64,000 bases of DNA, taken from Phlegmacium glaucopus. Taxonomy: Eukaryota; Basidiomycota; Agaricomycetes; Agaricales; Cortinariaceae. The notes beneath the pieces were generated by a model that was not told where the DNA came from, ran no database searches, and saw only the letters and a list, made by a program, of their open reading frames with translations. The stretch lies in NCBI GenBank assembly GCA_015039465.1, contig MU130548.1:188294-252293 (forward strand). Direction: 5' to 3'. The position numbers were made by a program, and so were the translations under genes. Below, one piece after another: positions 1 to 11,284 of this stretch. Within the stretch, counting starts at the first letter, position 1, and each line of letters opens with the position of its first letter.

Positions 1-7
1 TTTCCAG

Positions 8-110
8 ATCAACTTCAACCTGCCCCGAAATATCATCATCTTCGAAGAACACTGGCATCGAACCTGCATCCCTCGACGAACTCTTCACGAACAACGAGAG
101 CCATTTGTGA
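8..110 (+). CDS. Possible last exon of a gene truncated at the left edge
   Basis: The window opens with a good splice acceptor (ttccag, ending at base 7). An open frame follows and ends in TGA at 108-110, coding a Ser- and acid-rich tail that ends LDELFTNNESHL. This looks like the disordered C-terminus of a protein whose body lies to the left. No domain is visible and I do not recognise it. The alternative is that this is non-coding 3' sequence of an upstream gene. It rests only on the acceptor and the amino-acid composition. Confidence 0.3.
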
Positions 111-741
111 TCTTTACCCCTTTCCAAAGATCTCTGGTGCACTGAACCGCTTGTAGGAGATTGCTGTGTCTGTACTCTGGTATAACTTGGAAGCTCAGCG
201 TCATCTGGTGTCGGCATACTGCGATCACGTAGATATTGGTGATGGTGGGATAATGGTAGGCTCCATATGTAAAAATGCACTATTGTTCTTCCGCTGCATC
301 GCTATCTTGAGCTATGCAACGGGAGTATGCCTGGGAACTGTACCTGAGAATGAACGGCTAATTGTGGACTCGCATCTTGTCGCATCCATAAACTAGGCTG
401 AACTGCAAGCATGGACATCGTCTATTAATAACAGAACTAATCCACGGGTGTGGGTGGGTGCCTTCGGGGAATGAGATCCGCCTGAGAGTTCGAACTCTAA
501 GGTAACAATAGGATGGTTGTATTTATTGTACGTATGAGATGCGTGGGGGTATAGAGAATGCGTGTCAGACTATACAGATGGCAGTTAACAAAGCAAGATA
601 AATAGCACGTGCAAAACAAAAAAGAGCGTAATTCCAGAGATATGTGGCTCGCACAAAGATAGACTGGCGATTGGAACGTAAATGCAAGGAAAAAAAGTCG
701 AGAGGCGTAAAACGAATCCGGTCGTCAATGTTGTAAGATTT
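111..741. other. Spacer, no gene seen
   Basis: This lies between the possible left-edge exon and the stop of the first arrestin gene. Open frames here begin at non-ATG codons and show no family. A 14-bp palindrome (agagttcgaactct, near 485-498) resembles a tRNA B-box, but no cloverleaf can be drawn around it. It probably holds the 3' UTRs of two converging genes. Confidence 0.5.
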
Positions 742-2380
742 TCATGATAGAAAAGTACCAGTGTGAAATGTCGGAATATACGTATCGTTATTGCGTGGTG
801 TGAGCGGGTCATAAGCAGGGGGAGCATAGGCATTTGGGCGAGGGCCTTTGGCATTCATGGTGGCGATTTTTACCGGCTCTGAAAGGAGAGTCGCGGCGTC
901 TGATGTGAACCCCAATACATCAAAGGGGCAAAGAACGACAGTATACTAGAACGCGGGATCAGTATTACCATCCTCTGCTTTTGTTTTGGAACTTACGGAT
1001 ATGCTGAAATGGCCCATTCCGGAAGTTGGTCGGAGATCCTTTGCAAGTCGTATTTCTCCTTCAAGGTAGCGGGTAGTAGAGTCGCTCCGACTTTCGGATG
1101 AAGGCCACCAGACAGCTGATCCCATGTCTTCTACAGTCTCATTCCATGCAACATCCGGTCTTGATGAGGACGTCTGGTTGTAGAATCTGACGCGGCGTCT
1201 CAAGGAGAGAACAATAGACCTTGGTGCCGAAAGCAAATCCAGAACCTGTGATTCGCTCCCTGTTAAAGCAATGAAGCATGGGAGGACAGTTCCTCTTGCA
1301 TAGCACAGCTGTTTACAGGAAAATATTATCAGTCGACAGCCTTAAAAATGGGAGGAGTGGATGTGGCTCACTGGTTTAGAAAGCGACAGCTGGAAAATGA
1401 GGAGATCATCATGAGTCTGTGAGTGCCGATAAACGAGAGCCCACTGCTTACCGTACACCTGGCCTCCGCTGGATGGGATTTGAAAGCCACGCCTCGCACT
1501 GCAACAGGCCTAAGCGTCTTCCAGCCTTCTGGATCTGTTAGGGGTCCGGGAAGAGGTAGGAATTGCTGGTATGCTAATTGTTTGAGCAATGAGGGAGGAT
1601 CCGGCCTAGTACTAGGGACATATCCAAATGCCGTCTTGATCCTAGAAAAGATAATGTCAGAATAACGTTAGGAAATTTACGTCGAACAAAGGAGTCCACC
1701 TGTTGTCCGCTCGTAGCTTTCCCCGAGAAATGTTGATCGTGAGGTCATATTGGACACTAACTCTCGTATGTCTTTCCAAGAATGTTTCAGGCAGGCGAAA
1801 CGAGCGAGTGTCTCCAGCACCCGTTGGAGCATTGACAGTTCTAGAAATGGGTATCGATAGAGGCCAGGCACAATGTCCAAGTAACCTATCACCTAGGACA
1901 CCATCAGAAGGGGATGGAAGGCGGGGACTGTCAGGAGATTTGGACCAGATAGGCTGCGTATAATTCAGGAAAGCAAAAGAGTCGTCTATGTTAGAGCCAG
2001 TGATGATACGACCAGTGACCTGAAGTGGGGGTAAGTTCACAATGAGATTCATTCGGACAAAAGATACAAACTGTGGCTGTGATGGCCTGTATAGAATCAC
2101 CCTTCTCCGCGTCAAGCTCAAGAAGACCGTTAATATTTTCCTTCTCAAAGAAGGTCGGAAGGGATTTGGAAGACTTGGCGCTACTGTACAGTTTGAGAGT
2201 GATCCAAGGTTTTCCCCTTGCATTGAAGACGTGGAAAAGGTGCTCTGTTGCTCGTCGAGGAGGAGGAACTTGAGTAACAGAACTACGGCGGGTATATGAG
2301 GGGAGCTCGGAGCCAGAGGATGGTGCCGGACCAGGTCTGGAGGAATATCTCCTGTAATGAGGGGGGGATGACGCGTCCAT
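742..2380 (-). CDS. Alpha-arrestin-like protein (copy A of a tandem pair)
   Basis: This is a fungal arrestin-fold protein, probably an adaptor that recruits a Nedd4/Rsp5-type ubiquitin ligase to membrane cargo. Translation starts at MDASSPPHYRR; upstream open sequence in this frame lacks an ATG. The N-terminal arrestin sheet is followed by the typical basidiomycete signature LPETFLERHTRVSVQYDL and then RGKLRADNR. A C-terminal sheet contains YTVVLCPFDVLGF. The last exon is reached over an intron with donor gtaagt and acceptor ttctag. PPxY motifs occur at the N-terminus (PPHY) and the C-terminus (PPAY), as in known alpha-arrestins. Several short introns interrupt it. It lies in the same direction as, and just downstream of, a clear paralogue at 2735-4359. 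The ligase-adaptor role is inferred from the PPxY motifs and the fold. The cargo is unknown. Confidence 0.8.
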
Positions 2381-2734
2381 GAGGAGGGTAAGGAAAGCCA
2401 ACAGGTCCGCATAGCAAGTTTAAGTACTCCCTTGTCCACGGATGGACAGTTTACAATAGGGCTTTAGAGTTCAATGTACTATCTAGAAAAGGATTGACTC
2501 TTATTATTCACTCACGTGACAAAGACAGGCCTCAAGTTTGAAAATTGAGCTTCCATCTTCGAAGAATTGACACTCTTATTGTTCATCGACCACAGTAAAC
2601 AAAAACCCCTGCCGTCCATGCCCTGACAGTTATATATATAGCCAGAGGCGTGGTACGATCAGTGGGTATTAAGTGTACTCGAGTATGTAAAAGGGTACCC
2701 AGAGTAAAATGAGTAAATCTCGCATTGACACTGT
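2381..2734. other. Spacer and probable promoter of arrestin copy A
   Basis: About 350 bp separate the stop of copy B from the start of copy A, both on the minus strand. An alternating TA tract (tatatatata) lies near 2630 and could act as a TATA-like element for copy A. No other feature is seen. Confidence 0.4.
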
Positions 2735-4359
2735 CTATCTCAATGGATCACTGGATTCATATTCTGGTGGAGCGAACATTATTGGATGAGGCCCCAGGCC
2801 GAAGGCAGTGCCAATCTCCACAGGTTGTACAAGGAGAGGTTCATTATTAGCGGATTCAAACCCAATGATATCGAAAGGGAGAATGACAACAGCGTACTAT
2901 CAAATAAAGAGTTCAACAGGGGCAAAACGGATGAAGAATTATATATACCTCCAGTCGAAAATGTGCCATAGCAGACGTTGGTTTGAGGTCTGATGCCAGA
3001 TGCAGTTCCCCGTTGATATACCGTTTCGAGGAATCATCAGCAGAAGTCTCAGTTTGCCGCCACCAGGTTGCGAGGTGAGAATATTCAATGGCATCTTTCC
3101 ATCCAGGAGATTCGAAGATTCGGTCGCCAGTTACCCAATGATACCTAATGAGGCGTCGTAGACGCACGACTATGGACGTAGACGATGAGAATAGGTCTAG
3201 CGCCTGAAGGTCCTGACTCTCCAATAACAAAACTAGGGGGATAACTGAACCCTTTGTGTAGCAAAGCTGAGAAAATGGTCTGAGGATGCAAAGACAAAAC
3301 AAAGTGGTTTAGCTCACAGGTTTAGCAAGAAATAACTTTCGCGATATATTAGTTCATTGAGAAAACTTCCAGCCGAGAAATATGACGTACGGTGCATCCC
3401 ATATCCACGGAACGACTCTTGAACATCTTTCCTTGAATTCGAATTTGTTTCTGAGCATGCCAGCCAGTCGGATCGATGGTAGGTCCAGGAAGCGGTGTTC
3501 CTTCTTCGTATGCAAGACGCCTTAAAGAAGAAAATGGTCCTGGTCGTCGTATGGGTATGTAGCCAAATGGCGCCGCAATTCTGAAAGGTATATCATCAAA
3601 TCAGGTTCATTCCCATGCCACCGTACAGACCTATGGTCTGTTCTGAGTTTACCCCGGACGATTCGGACGACCACTTCGTAAGTGACTTTTACCCTGGTGT
3701 GGCGTTCATAAAAGGTTTGGGGAAGGCTGAATATATGGAGGTCATTGCGGAGCCCAGAAGGCACAACGACTTCCTTTGGGAGGTCTAGGGAGAAATCCCA
3801 ACTATATTCACCTTCGAGTTTGCTGGTGAATCTGGCCGTACTCGTACCCGAGTTAGAGCCTGTGGCTGAATCGCTAATGCTCAAAGATCGTGGATTGCCC
3901 ATAATTGGCGACCAAAGAGTAGAGGAAACATTAACAAAAGTTAACTTTTCCACAGCGCTCGCGCCAGTTACGATTTGACCATACGCCTGCATTCAAGTCG
4001 TTTTTGAGTCTTCAAAACAATGAGCATATAACATAGCTCACAGAAACCACAACGGCTTGGACTGCATCAGGTTTATCGAAGGTTAATTTCACCCTTCCCT
4101 TGATTGGCGAATGCTCCGGAAACGTTGGCAAGTGCTTGGAGAATGCCTCCTCCGCAATGATAGTCATAACAGCTATTGGTTTCCCTTTATATTTCAGCTC
4201 ATACTCAAATGTTTTCGGTATTGCCTGGTAAGTCGGCCTCGTTGGAACCATCTGACTGTACGCGGGAAGATCAGACAGTCGAGAGGATCCTTGGATTATA
4301 TTATTAATAGAAGGATTCGAGTATGACGGTGGTAGTGGGCTGCTTTGAATGACAGGCAT
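2735..4359 (-). CDS. Alpha-arrestin-like protein (copy B of a tandem pair)
   Basis: This paralogue of the neighbouring arrestin gene shares its architecture and splice layout. The ATG at 4359 begins MPVIQSSPLPPSYSNPS, giving an N-terminal PPSY motif. The mid-protein signature is LPQTFYERHTRVKVTYEV, followed by VRGKLRTDHR. The conserved stretch EEGTPLPGPTIDPTGW lies in the linker before the second sheet, and the C-terminal sheet contains YAVVILPFDIIGF. The final exon (acceptor tgatag near 2907) ends FAPPEYESSDPLR, a second PPxY. It most likely serves as a ubiquitin-ligase adaptor in endocytosis. Sequence identity between the copies is limited to the core, so the duplication is not recent. Start and stop are well supported; exact internal intron ends are less so. 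Confidence 0.8.
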
Positions 4360-5337
4360 GGTTGAAAGGGACGAGGGGAGGTAGTACTATCCGAATCATC
4401 AAGATTGTCACAGTAGAAGAGGGTCAAAATAGAGAACCCCTCAATGGAACAGGTTTCTCATCGGGTTGAGCTGATTATCATCACATGGCAGTACTCATCA
4501 TCAAGGTATATATATTCATGATAGCCTCACTAGCCATACTAGTAAATCAATGCGGACTGTCGGAACACCTCCGCAGAATTTTAATTGTACGGTCCGTCGG
4601 TACCCGCAGGGTAAAATTCACACCGCAATGAGACTGGGGAACACCAATACCCACACTTTCAAACTGAGTGAGCTCACAGCTAATCACGGGCATGAGAACG
4701 CCTTCACAGAACGCTACTTCGCTCAAAGCGCGGACTGATGCGCTATATTACGGCGATATGAGCGTTTTGCACATGACTTCCTGTCTTCATATCGAAAGCT
4801 TTCCGCTTGCCCTCAGCGGCCACAAATTCTTTGCACTCAACTCGGCTTTTGTCGACATATAACATCTAAAGGAATATCGTGCTGAAAGCACCTCTGAAAT
4901 TTTATCAAGTAAGAAGGAAGGATAAGATAAGGAGACGAAATATACGCACAAGCCGAATAAAAACGCGAATGCCATATTATCGTTACCAGACTTAATAATG
5001 GCACTGGAGATCAGGGGACAATGGACGCCGAGATTTTGGTTCTGGAATTGAGAAGGACCAAGTTAAATCCAAACAAGCCATTGTTTCCGGCATAGTACAG
5101 ATAAGTAGTAGGACTGAATGAAGCTCAAGGCGAGTTATAATCGATTTGGAGATTTGCGTATCGATATCAGCGAAATTTTCCTCTCGCCCTGTAACCGGTT
5201 GGGTATCCATTGCAGTTCAAACCAAGTTCAAACTAACGAGTAGGAATCAATTCACGTGTTCGACGGACAAACCCGGAGTCTCGGACGTCACTTTCGTTCG
5301 TCAACACCAACTCAAGGGTTGCCTAAAAACCTGTGGG
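4360..5337. other. Divergent spacer between arrestin B and MIC60
   Basis: This roughly 980-bp region should hold the promoters of arrestin B (-) and MIC60 (+). A 62-codon frame at 4550-4738 starts with ATG but has no recognisable content. On the minus strand a short hydrophobic frame (MAFAFLFGL, from 4975) could be spliced over an intron with a gtgcgt donor and a tttcag acceptor, but it codes fewer than 30 residues and I could not build a complete gene from it. Confidence 0.4.
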
Positions 5338-7453
5338 ATGCATCGAGTTCTGCCTGTCTCGAGGCAGGTTGCCTCGACTTCCAGGAAACAAGGTGTCCGG
5401 GTCATTCGACGAGTAAGAACTTTGCAACTCCTCTCTTTTTTGTTGTTGCATTGCTCAAAATATTCCAGCGTCTTGCTACAGAGGCATCTCCAGCGACCAA
5501 AAGTACGAAAAGCATCGTTCGAAGAATTTTTTGGACCACCACGGCTTCCATTACAACATTTTACGTTGGCAGTACATTCGCTTCATTTTATAGTCAGAAA
5601 TACTATGACTTCTTCTCCGACCACGTTCCGCTGGGTCAATCCACGCTTCAATATGGCGAAGCTCACGGATGGGATACGCTCACCGTTAGTGATATCATCG
5701 AAGGTGGAACCAACACAATTACGACGACGTATCAGTTCATAACCGACACTATCAAAGGTACATCTCGTCCTTCAGAGCCTTTGAAAAACGAGAAAGTTAC
5801 CACGGAAAGTAAAATTGATGAACCAAAGCCCGTCACTTTCAAGGTGATAAAACAAACTACAACCAAGGTCGAACCGGAGGTCAAGACGGTTATCCGGGAG
5901 GCTGTCGTGAACAAGGCCGAGACTGTGGTGAAGGATGTTAAGGACAAAGAATACGCTGATTTGGTGGAGAGAGCGGAAGCTGCAATTTCTGGCAAGCCAT
6001 ATAAGCCAGCTCAGGAAGTTTCTCCAACAAATATTACCGCTGAAACAACCGTGACCGCTGAGGTCCCCGTTTCTGAAAGCCAAAAAAAGGTCTACGACGC
6101 TCCTTTGCCTCTTGGATTCGAACCACCGCCTGGGTTCTCTCGCCCTCCTCCTCCCAAACTTATTGCCCCTAAATCTGAACCGCAGCCTGCAGCACCTGAA
6201 TCAAGGCCCGTCGTCCTTCCCTTGCTTGCACCCGCTGTAGCTTCAGTTTCGGAGCCTATCATCACACACCTCGCTGGGACCATTGACAACCTCGCAACTT
6301 ACCTGAAATCCGATCCAAAAGCCGCCGAACAAGCCAGTGATGTCCTAGAATTGGCAAAGAGCGACCTGGCTGCACTCGTAGAACGAATCGACGTTGTGAA
6401 GGAACAAGAACGGACAGCCCTGGAAGCAAAAATGGATGAACAGAATAGAGAATATATCATTAAGCTTATGGAGCTGGAGATGGAGGGACAGGATAAACTT
6501 GACCATCAAGAACAGGAATTTAGGACTTTTTTTGACCAGGAACGGGCTAGGTTCGTCCATGCGTACCGGGAGAAGTTGGATCATGAATTAAGAGTTCAGA
6601 CAGAGCTGATCAATGAACGGTATGTGACAGATTGTTAATCAATTTAAGTTACTGACCATCTATAACAGGTTAAAAGAAGAGGTGATCGCTCAAGGTATTG
6701 AATTGCAACGAAGATGGATTCGCGAGATCAAGGTCCGCGTCGAGCAGGAACGTGGCGGACGATTGGCCAAGCTTGATGAACTTTCAGCCAATCTGAAGCG
6801 CCTAGAACGCATTGCCCTTGACAATTCATCTTACCTTGACGAGAACATCCGAGTCCATGCTCTTTGGGGTGCCATCCGAGCTCTTACCAGTAACGCCATC
6901 TCTTCAAGTACACGAAAGCCATTCCGTGAGGAACTCCGCGTACTACGACACATCGCCGCAGCCCGAGAAGACCCCGTCGTTTTCGTCGTTCTCGAGTCTT
7001 TGGAAGGCACAGAAGTTCCAGATGTTGGAGTTGAACCTTTTGCTGATCTAGCAACTTGGTTCGTGAGTGAAGTAGCACCCAAGGTATCTCAGGTCTCTTT
7101 GGTACCCGATGAGAACGCAGGCGTCCTTTCGTACCTTGCCAGTCGTGCTCTTTCTAGTCTGAGATTCAAACGTCAAGGACTTGTCCCAGGGGATGACGTT
7201 CTAAGCGTCCTCGCGAGGGCTGAGTATCATCTCAACGAGAAGGACTTGGATAGTGCCACCCGGGAGCTCAACCAACTTAAAGGGCCGGCCAAAGTTTTGT
7301 TGCACGACTGGCTAGAGGCTGCTCGTCGAAGATTAGAGGTGCAACAAGCATTGGAGGTGTGTAGCCACAATATATATATATCTAAGTGATACTAAAACTA
7401 ATTTTCAGGTCATACAATCGCAAGCTACCCTGGCATCATTACTTGTCGTATAG
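5338..7453 (+). CDS. MIC60: MICOS complex subunit MIC60 (mitofilin)
   Basis: This inner-membrane protein organises mitochondrial crista junctions. Four exons (introns 5413-5468, 6620-6668 and 7357-7408) give about 652 residues, a normal fungal length. The start MHRVLPVSRQVASTSRKQ is Arg-rich and lacks acids, as expected of a mitochondrial presequence. A single membrane segment (about residues 40-65) is followed by a Pro-rich linker and a long coiled coil rich in Glu, Lys and Gln. The C-terminal mitofilin domain contains AEYHLNEKDLDSATRELNQL and HDWLEAARRRLEVQQALE. The last exon codes only VIQSQATLASLLVV, matching the conserved terminus. The gene converges on its downstream neighbour with only 74 bp between stops. 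Confidence 0.93.
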
Positions 7454-7527
7454 ATAACAATTGTGGTAAAATCCTAATAAATGATAGATGCTGCTTTTTT
7501 CCGCAGGAAATGTTCCGGATATCATGC

Positions 7528-8942
7528 TCAGAAGGAACCTGGTTGAGGTTCGGCGATGGGAGCATTCAATGTCCCATTCATCGACGGGGGATGGGGCATA
7601 TTCACAGCTTCGTCATATCCCAACCCTGGCAGGCAAGACCCGCCCATAGCACATTCGCAAATAACTTGCGCTCGTCTGACAACAGTCTATATATAATCCA
7701 CGTCATCGGTCAGTCCCTTATATCTGAATCCTTTGAAACGGCGAAGAATATCTTTACCTGAATAGTTTCTTCCCTACCATTTATCCCAGTCGCTTTGGAT
7801 ACTTTAACCAATCCCGGAAAAATAGTAGATCCAACTCTATCAAGTTCCCCTCTCTCACTTCTCAAACACCTTTTAACAAGTTCGATCTGACGGGGATATA
7901 GCGTGCTCCCCAGTTCAGGCATAAAGGCGCGATAGAACGCGTCGCTCGAACTCGATCCAGAGCTATGAAGCATACGCGAGAATGCGTAAGCAGAATCGAG
8001 AATAGACACTCCACCTGATGCAGGTATCTTTCCGTTGAGGATTTTCATCAGTTCTGGTACGTGCTCGTATAGAATGCCAAGTGACATGTCGGGAGTGCAA
8101 GAATCCACCGCAGCTGAGAACGTTTGCCGTCGCCAGACACATGCAACGGTTGGATCACCTAGAGAGAGAATTAAAAAAATCAATATCACACCTGAAAAGT
8201 ATTGTAAAAAAGAGGAACTCACGAGCAAAAATATGTTCATGGATCCTCGTCAATTGGACATTGGCCTCTGGGGAGTTGGTGACGATCAAACAATTGATAA
8301 TTCCTTCCGAGATCGTTTCCGCCATCGCATGCCGCAGATAACTCTGCAGTTGTATCGCAGTGGCATTAACCCTCTCAACATCGAGTCCACCAACGATGTC
8401 ATTTAAGAGAGCAGCACATACTTCCTGCATCGGAGCTGGAGGGTTTCGGATGACGTCTGCCGCCCATCGATTGATAAGTTTATCAAGCTGAGAGGCGGAA
8501 TTCTAATGTAGTCCATATAACAAAAAAAAACACACGTTCAGTTATCAAATGGCTCCTACAACGGATGGATAGGTTCTAAAAACTTCACCTTGATTGAAAA
8601 ATCGTCGACTGTATTCCCATTATGACTGCCCAAAGACGGATTTGAACCTCCTTCCAGAAGAGCGATCCGAGCACGAAGTTGAGCTACTTGTCGTTCCTGC
8701 TCCTCAAGCTGCTGCCGTTGTTGCTCGACTTTCTCATGAGCAATACGCTATACGGTAACATCCCTTGATTAGCCCGAATTGACCACGTACACACAAAAAA
8801 GAAAAGGGAATGAAGCTTGAGGAAAACGTACAAAGTTACTCAGTGCATAGCGGTACTGATCACCGGACACGACATCTTGCTGTTGTTGAACCTGCTGAAC
8901 CTGCTGAACCGGTTGTTGCTGTTGGGGAGAATAGAAAGCCAT
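7528..8942 (-). CDS. Unrecognised basidiomycete protein, Gln-rich N-terminus and coiled coil
   Basis: I do not recognise a named family. Translation from MAFYSPQQQQPVQQ gives a Gln/Val-rich head, then a coiled coil (IAHEKVEQQRQQLEEQERQ), then a helical region. The helical region includes QLDKLINRWAADVIRNPP, AETISEGIINCLIV and ARDP-like WRRQTFSAAVDS. The final exon (acceptor tatatag near 7690) runs to a TGA at 7528-7530 and ends EPQPGSF. A longer start in the same frame at 8987 is possible but less likely. The Gln-rich head and coiled coil suggest a scaffold or RNA/transcription-related role, but that is only a guess. It lies tail-to-tail with MIC60 and shares no evident pathway with it. Confidence 0.65.
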
Positions 8943-9196
8943 AGTCTCGTAGGCTAACAATCGATATGGTGAACGCCTTTTGGACACTCAGTACTCGGGG
9001 GTCACGGTGATCTTGCAACTCGGCGCTAGATCCCAAACCAAACCACTGCGGGCCGCACCCCAACTAACATTGGGAACGTATCGCCCCCTATAATATGTCA
9101 TCAATGGTTCAGGAGTTCTGTTTGAGATATTTACAATCACCCAATCGAGAAAAATGTAATGAAACAAAGGTACTACATGCAATTGGATATACATAG

Positions 9197-11284
9197 CTAT
9201 CTAACATTTAAGCTACCCAAACCAAAATCCGCAGGCGTTTCAGAGCGCTTTACACTATCATTGAAAGGATCCCTGACACTGCCAGTCTTGGCTCGCCACA
9301 ATTGAGTATACAAAGTCTTGATCTTCTGTAGCTCCGCGTCAACAGCTGCAGTCTTGCTAGCGAGAGAGATGAAGGTCCCATGTTGAACCTGAAGCGTCGC
9401 AGAAATGCCTGGTAAAGGAGGATAAAATATTAGGCCGTGAGGGATTGTACTTGGGAGTGAAGGGTAAGCGAGCAAACCTTGTGGTGTCTGCGCTGAAGTT
9501 GCGGATGAAGATAGTTTCCTTTCGATTTGCTACCCATGAAATGTCAAAAGGATATCTACTTTTAAAAGTAAAGACCTGACCTCGATGGTGGCTTTGTACC
9601 AAGCTAATCTTTCCTTCATCTGGTCCGCCACGCGAGTGAAGTATCTAAATTAAAGTCAAACCTACATGAACAAGGATAATAAGTGGGATGAACGTACTCC
9701 AGAGGAAAGGACGCATGGTCTTTTAAATACGTATTCCCACTTTGTGGATTCCGGAACCCGTCTATTATCCGTGTCGCAACGATGGTGTCTTCCACAGCTT
9801 GATCGACTTTGGCTTTTACATCTTGTGTAAGATGCAGATCGTTACGAATAATAGTCGCAGTATTTATGAGGTCCTGCAAGCCAGCTAAAACAGATCTGCA
9901 AATAGTAGAAGATCGATGACGTACCTTATGAAGCGCACGGATAGACTCATGTCCTTTTGTTGCTTCGTCTCCTAATTTCCTTTGTTGGAGATCTTTAGAA
10001 ATTTGTACGCGGCCTTGAATATATGAACTATTCGCTTATCAGGTGCAAGGTCAGATCAGAGGTTGAATTGAATATCTTACTCTAGTAACTCTAAAATTCT
10101 CTTAATGTTATCGGGAAGATCATTAAACTTGGTAGATTTTGTGAATGGCGGTGGTTGGTGTGCTAAGGAAGAACTGGTCAGGCTTGAAGGCTGGCCCCAA
10201 CTGGAAACACCCATTGAATAATAGATGAACGTCAGTGTGGATGATGGGTATGATGTGAGAAAGTTTACATACGTTGTGCTACAGAGAGGAATGTATATAT
10301 CAACTTTAATTGCTAGAGAAAAATGAAGTAGAGAATACGTACCTTTGTTGTTGTTGCTGAGGCTGTTGAAATCTGTTAAAGAGGGGGTTTGCGCCCATGG
10401 GACCAAAGGCACTCGTGCCAGTATTATTAGGTCCAAAAGGTCCCAATTGCACTGTCGGCTGGGCTAGGAGATTTGTGGGATTCGTGTTACTGAACAGACT
10501 CTGTTGTTGAGGTTGCTGCTGCTGCTGCGTATTTGTTCCGAAAGCACCAAGACTGAATGCATTCTGTTGTGGCTGCTGTGTATTGTTCGTGTTTGTAGTC
10601 GATCCAAACGCACCACCTGTAAAAATGTTTGGTGGCTGTTGTTGTTGTTGCTGCTGCTGCTGAGGTTGTCCAAAGAGACTTCCAGGAGGCAGGGCTTGTT
10701 GGTTTTGTTGTTGAGGTTGGCCGAACAAACTGCCTGCAGGAAGCGTCTGATTTTGTTGTTGAGGTTGACCAAACAAGCTACCCGGAGGAAGCGTCTGATT
10801 TTGTTGTTGAGGTTGGCCAAATAAGCTACCAGGAGGAAGCGTCTGGTTTTGTTGCTGAGGTTGTTGTGGCTGTTGACCAAATAGACTACCAGCAGGAAGA
10901 GTCTGGTTTTGCTGTTGGGGTTGTTGTTGGCCGAATAAGCCGCCAGTAGGAAGAGTCTGGGTTTGGGTCTGGGGTTGACCGAACAGACTGCCAGGAGGAA
11001 GACTCTGTTGATTTTGTTGTTGTTGTTGACCGAATAAACTTCCTGCGGGGAGAGTCGTTTGTTGGTTTGGTTGCTGCTGGGTGTTCTGGCCAAAGGTACC
11101 AAAGATATTTTGTTGTTGATTTTGACCTAACGGTGGGGCGTTAGCAAAGCTGGATGTGCCTGTCGATGGTTGTTGCTGCTGAGTAGTAGTGGCAGGCTTT
11201 AAACCAAAAGCAGCAAGACTATATGAATATCAGCACAGAAATTGACTGTAAAAGGATGTATACAAGCCTCGATGTGAACGACAT
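9197..11284 (-). CDS. NUP57: FG nucleoporin of the Nup54/Nup57 family
   Basis: This is a subunit of the central channel complex of the nuclear pore (Nsp1-Nup57-Nup49 in yeast). The N-terminal half is a tandem array of 16-residue units of the type SLFGQPQQQNQTLPPG, i.e. GLFG-like repeats set in polyglutamine. The C-terminal half is the predicted alpha-helical coiled-coil domain, with KFNDLPDNIKRILELL, DLQQRKLGDEATKGHESIRA and FRNPQSGNTYLKDH. It ends ETPADFGLGSLNVR. Short introns interrupt the helical half. One segment appears to use a 6-nt micro-exon (10273-10278), and the first intron has an ambiguous donor, so the first few residues are uncertain. The choice between Nup54 and Nup57 naming is one of nomenclature. 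Confidence 0.88.
10480..11080 (-). repeat. 48-bp (16-residue) GLFG/polyQ tandem array inside NUP57
   Basis: About ten imperfect units spaced near 48 bp encode SLFGQ followed by a Gln-rich run and TLP[PA]G. Adjacent units near 10770 and 10818 differ at only a few bases. On the plus strand it reads as GTT/GCT-rich sequence. It is coding and in frame, and probably length-variable between strains. Confidence 0.75.

Noticed and set aside
485..498. Palindrome agagttcgaactct resembling a tRNA B-box
   Set aside because: No A-box at proper distance and no cloverleaf on either strand.
4787..5210. Small hydrophobic minus-strand frame (MAFAFLFGL) with a candidate intron upstream of MIC60
   Set aside because: Fewer than 30 residues result after splicing and no upstream exon could be joined with confidence.
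10504..10949. Long plus-strand frames rich in Leu or Val opposite the nucleoporin repeats
   Set aside because: They are the antisense translation of CAG/CAA-rich coding repeats.
10629..11060. Regularly spaced repeats that at first glance resemble a CRISPR array
   Set aside because: The units are continuous in-frame GLFG/polyQ codons with no unique spacers, in a eukaryotic gene.
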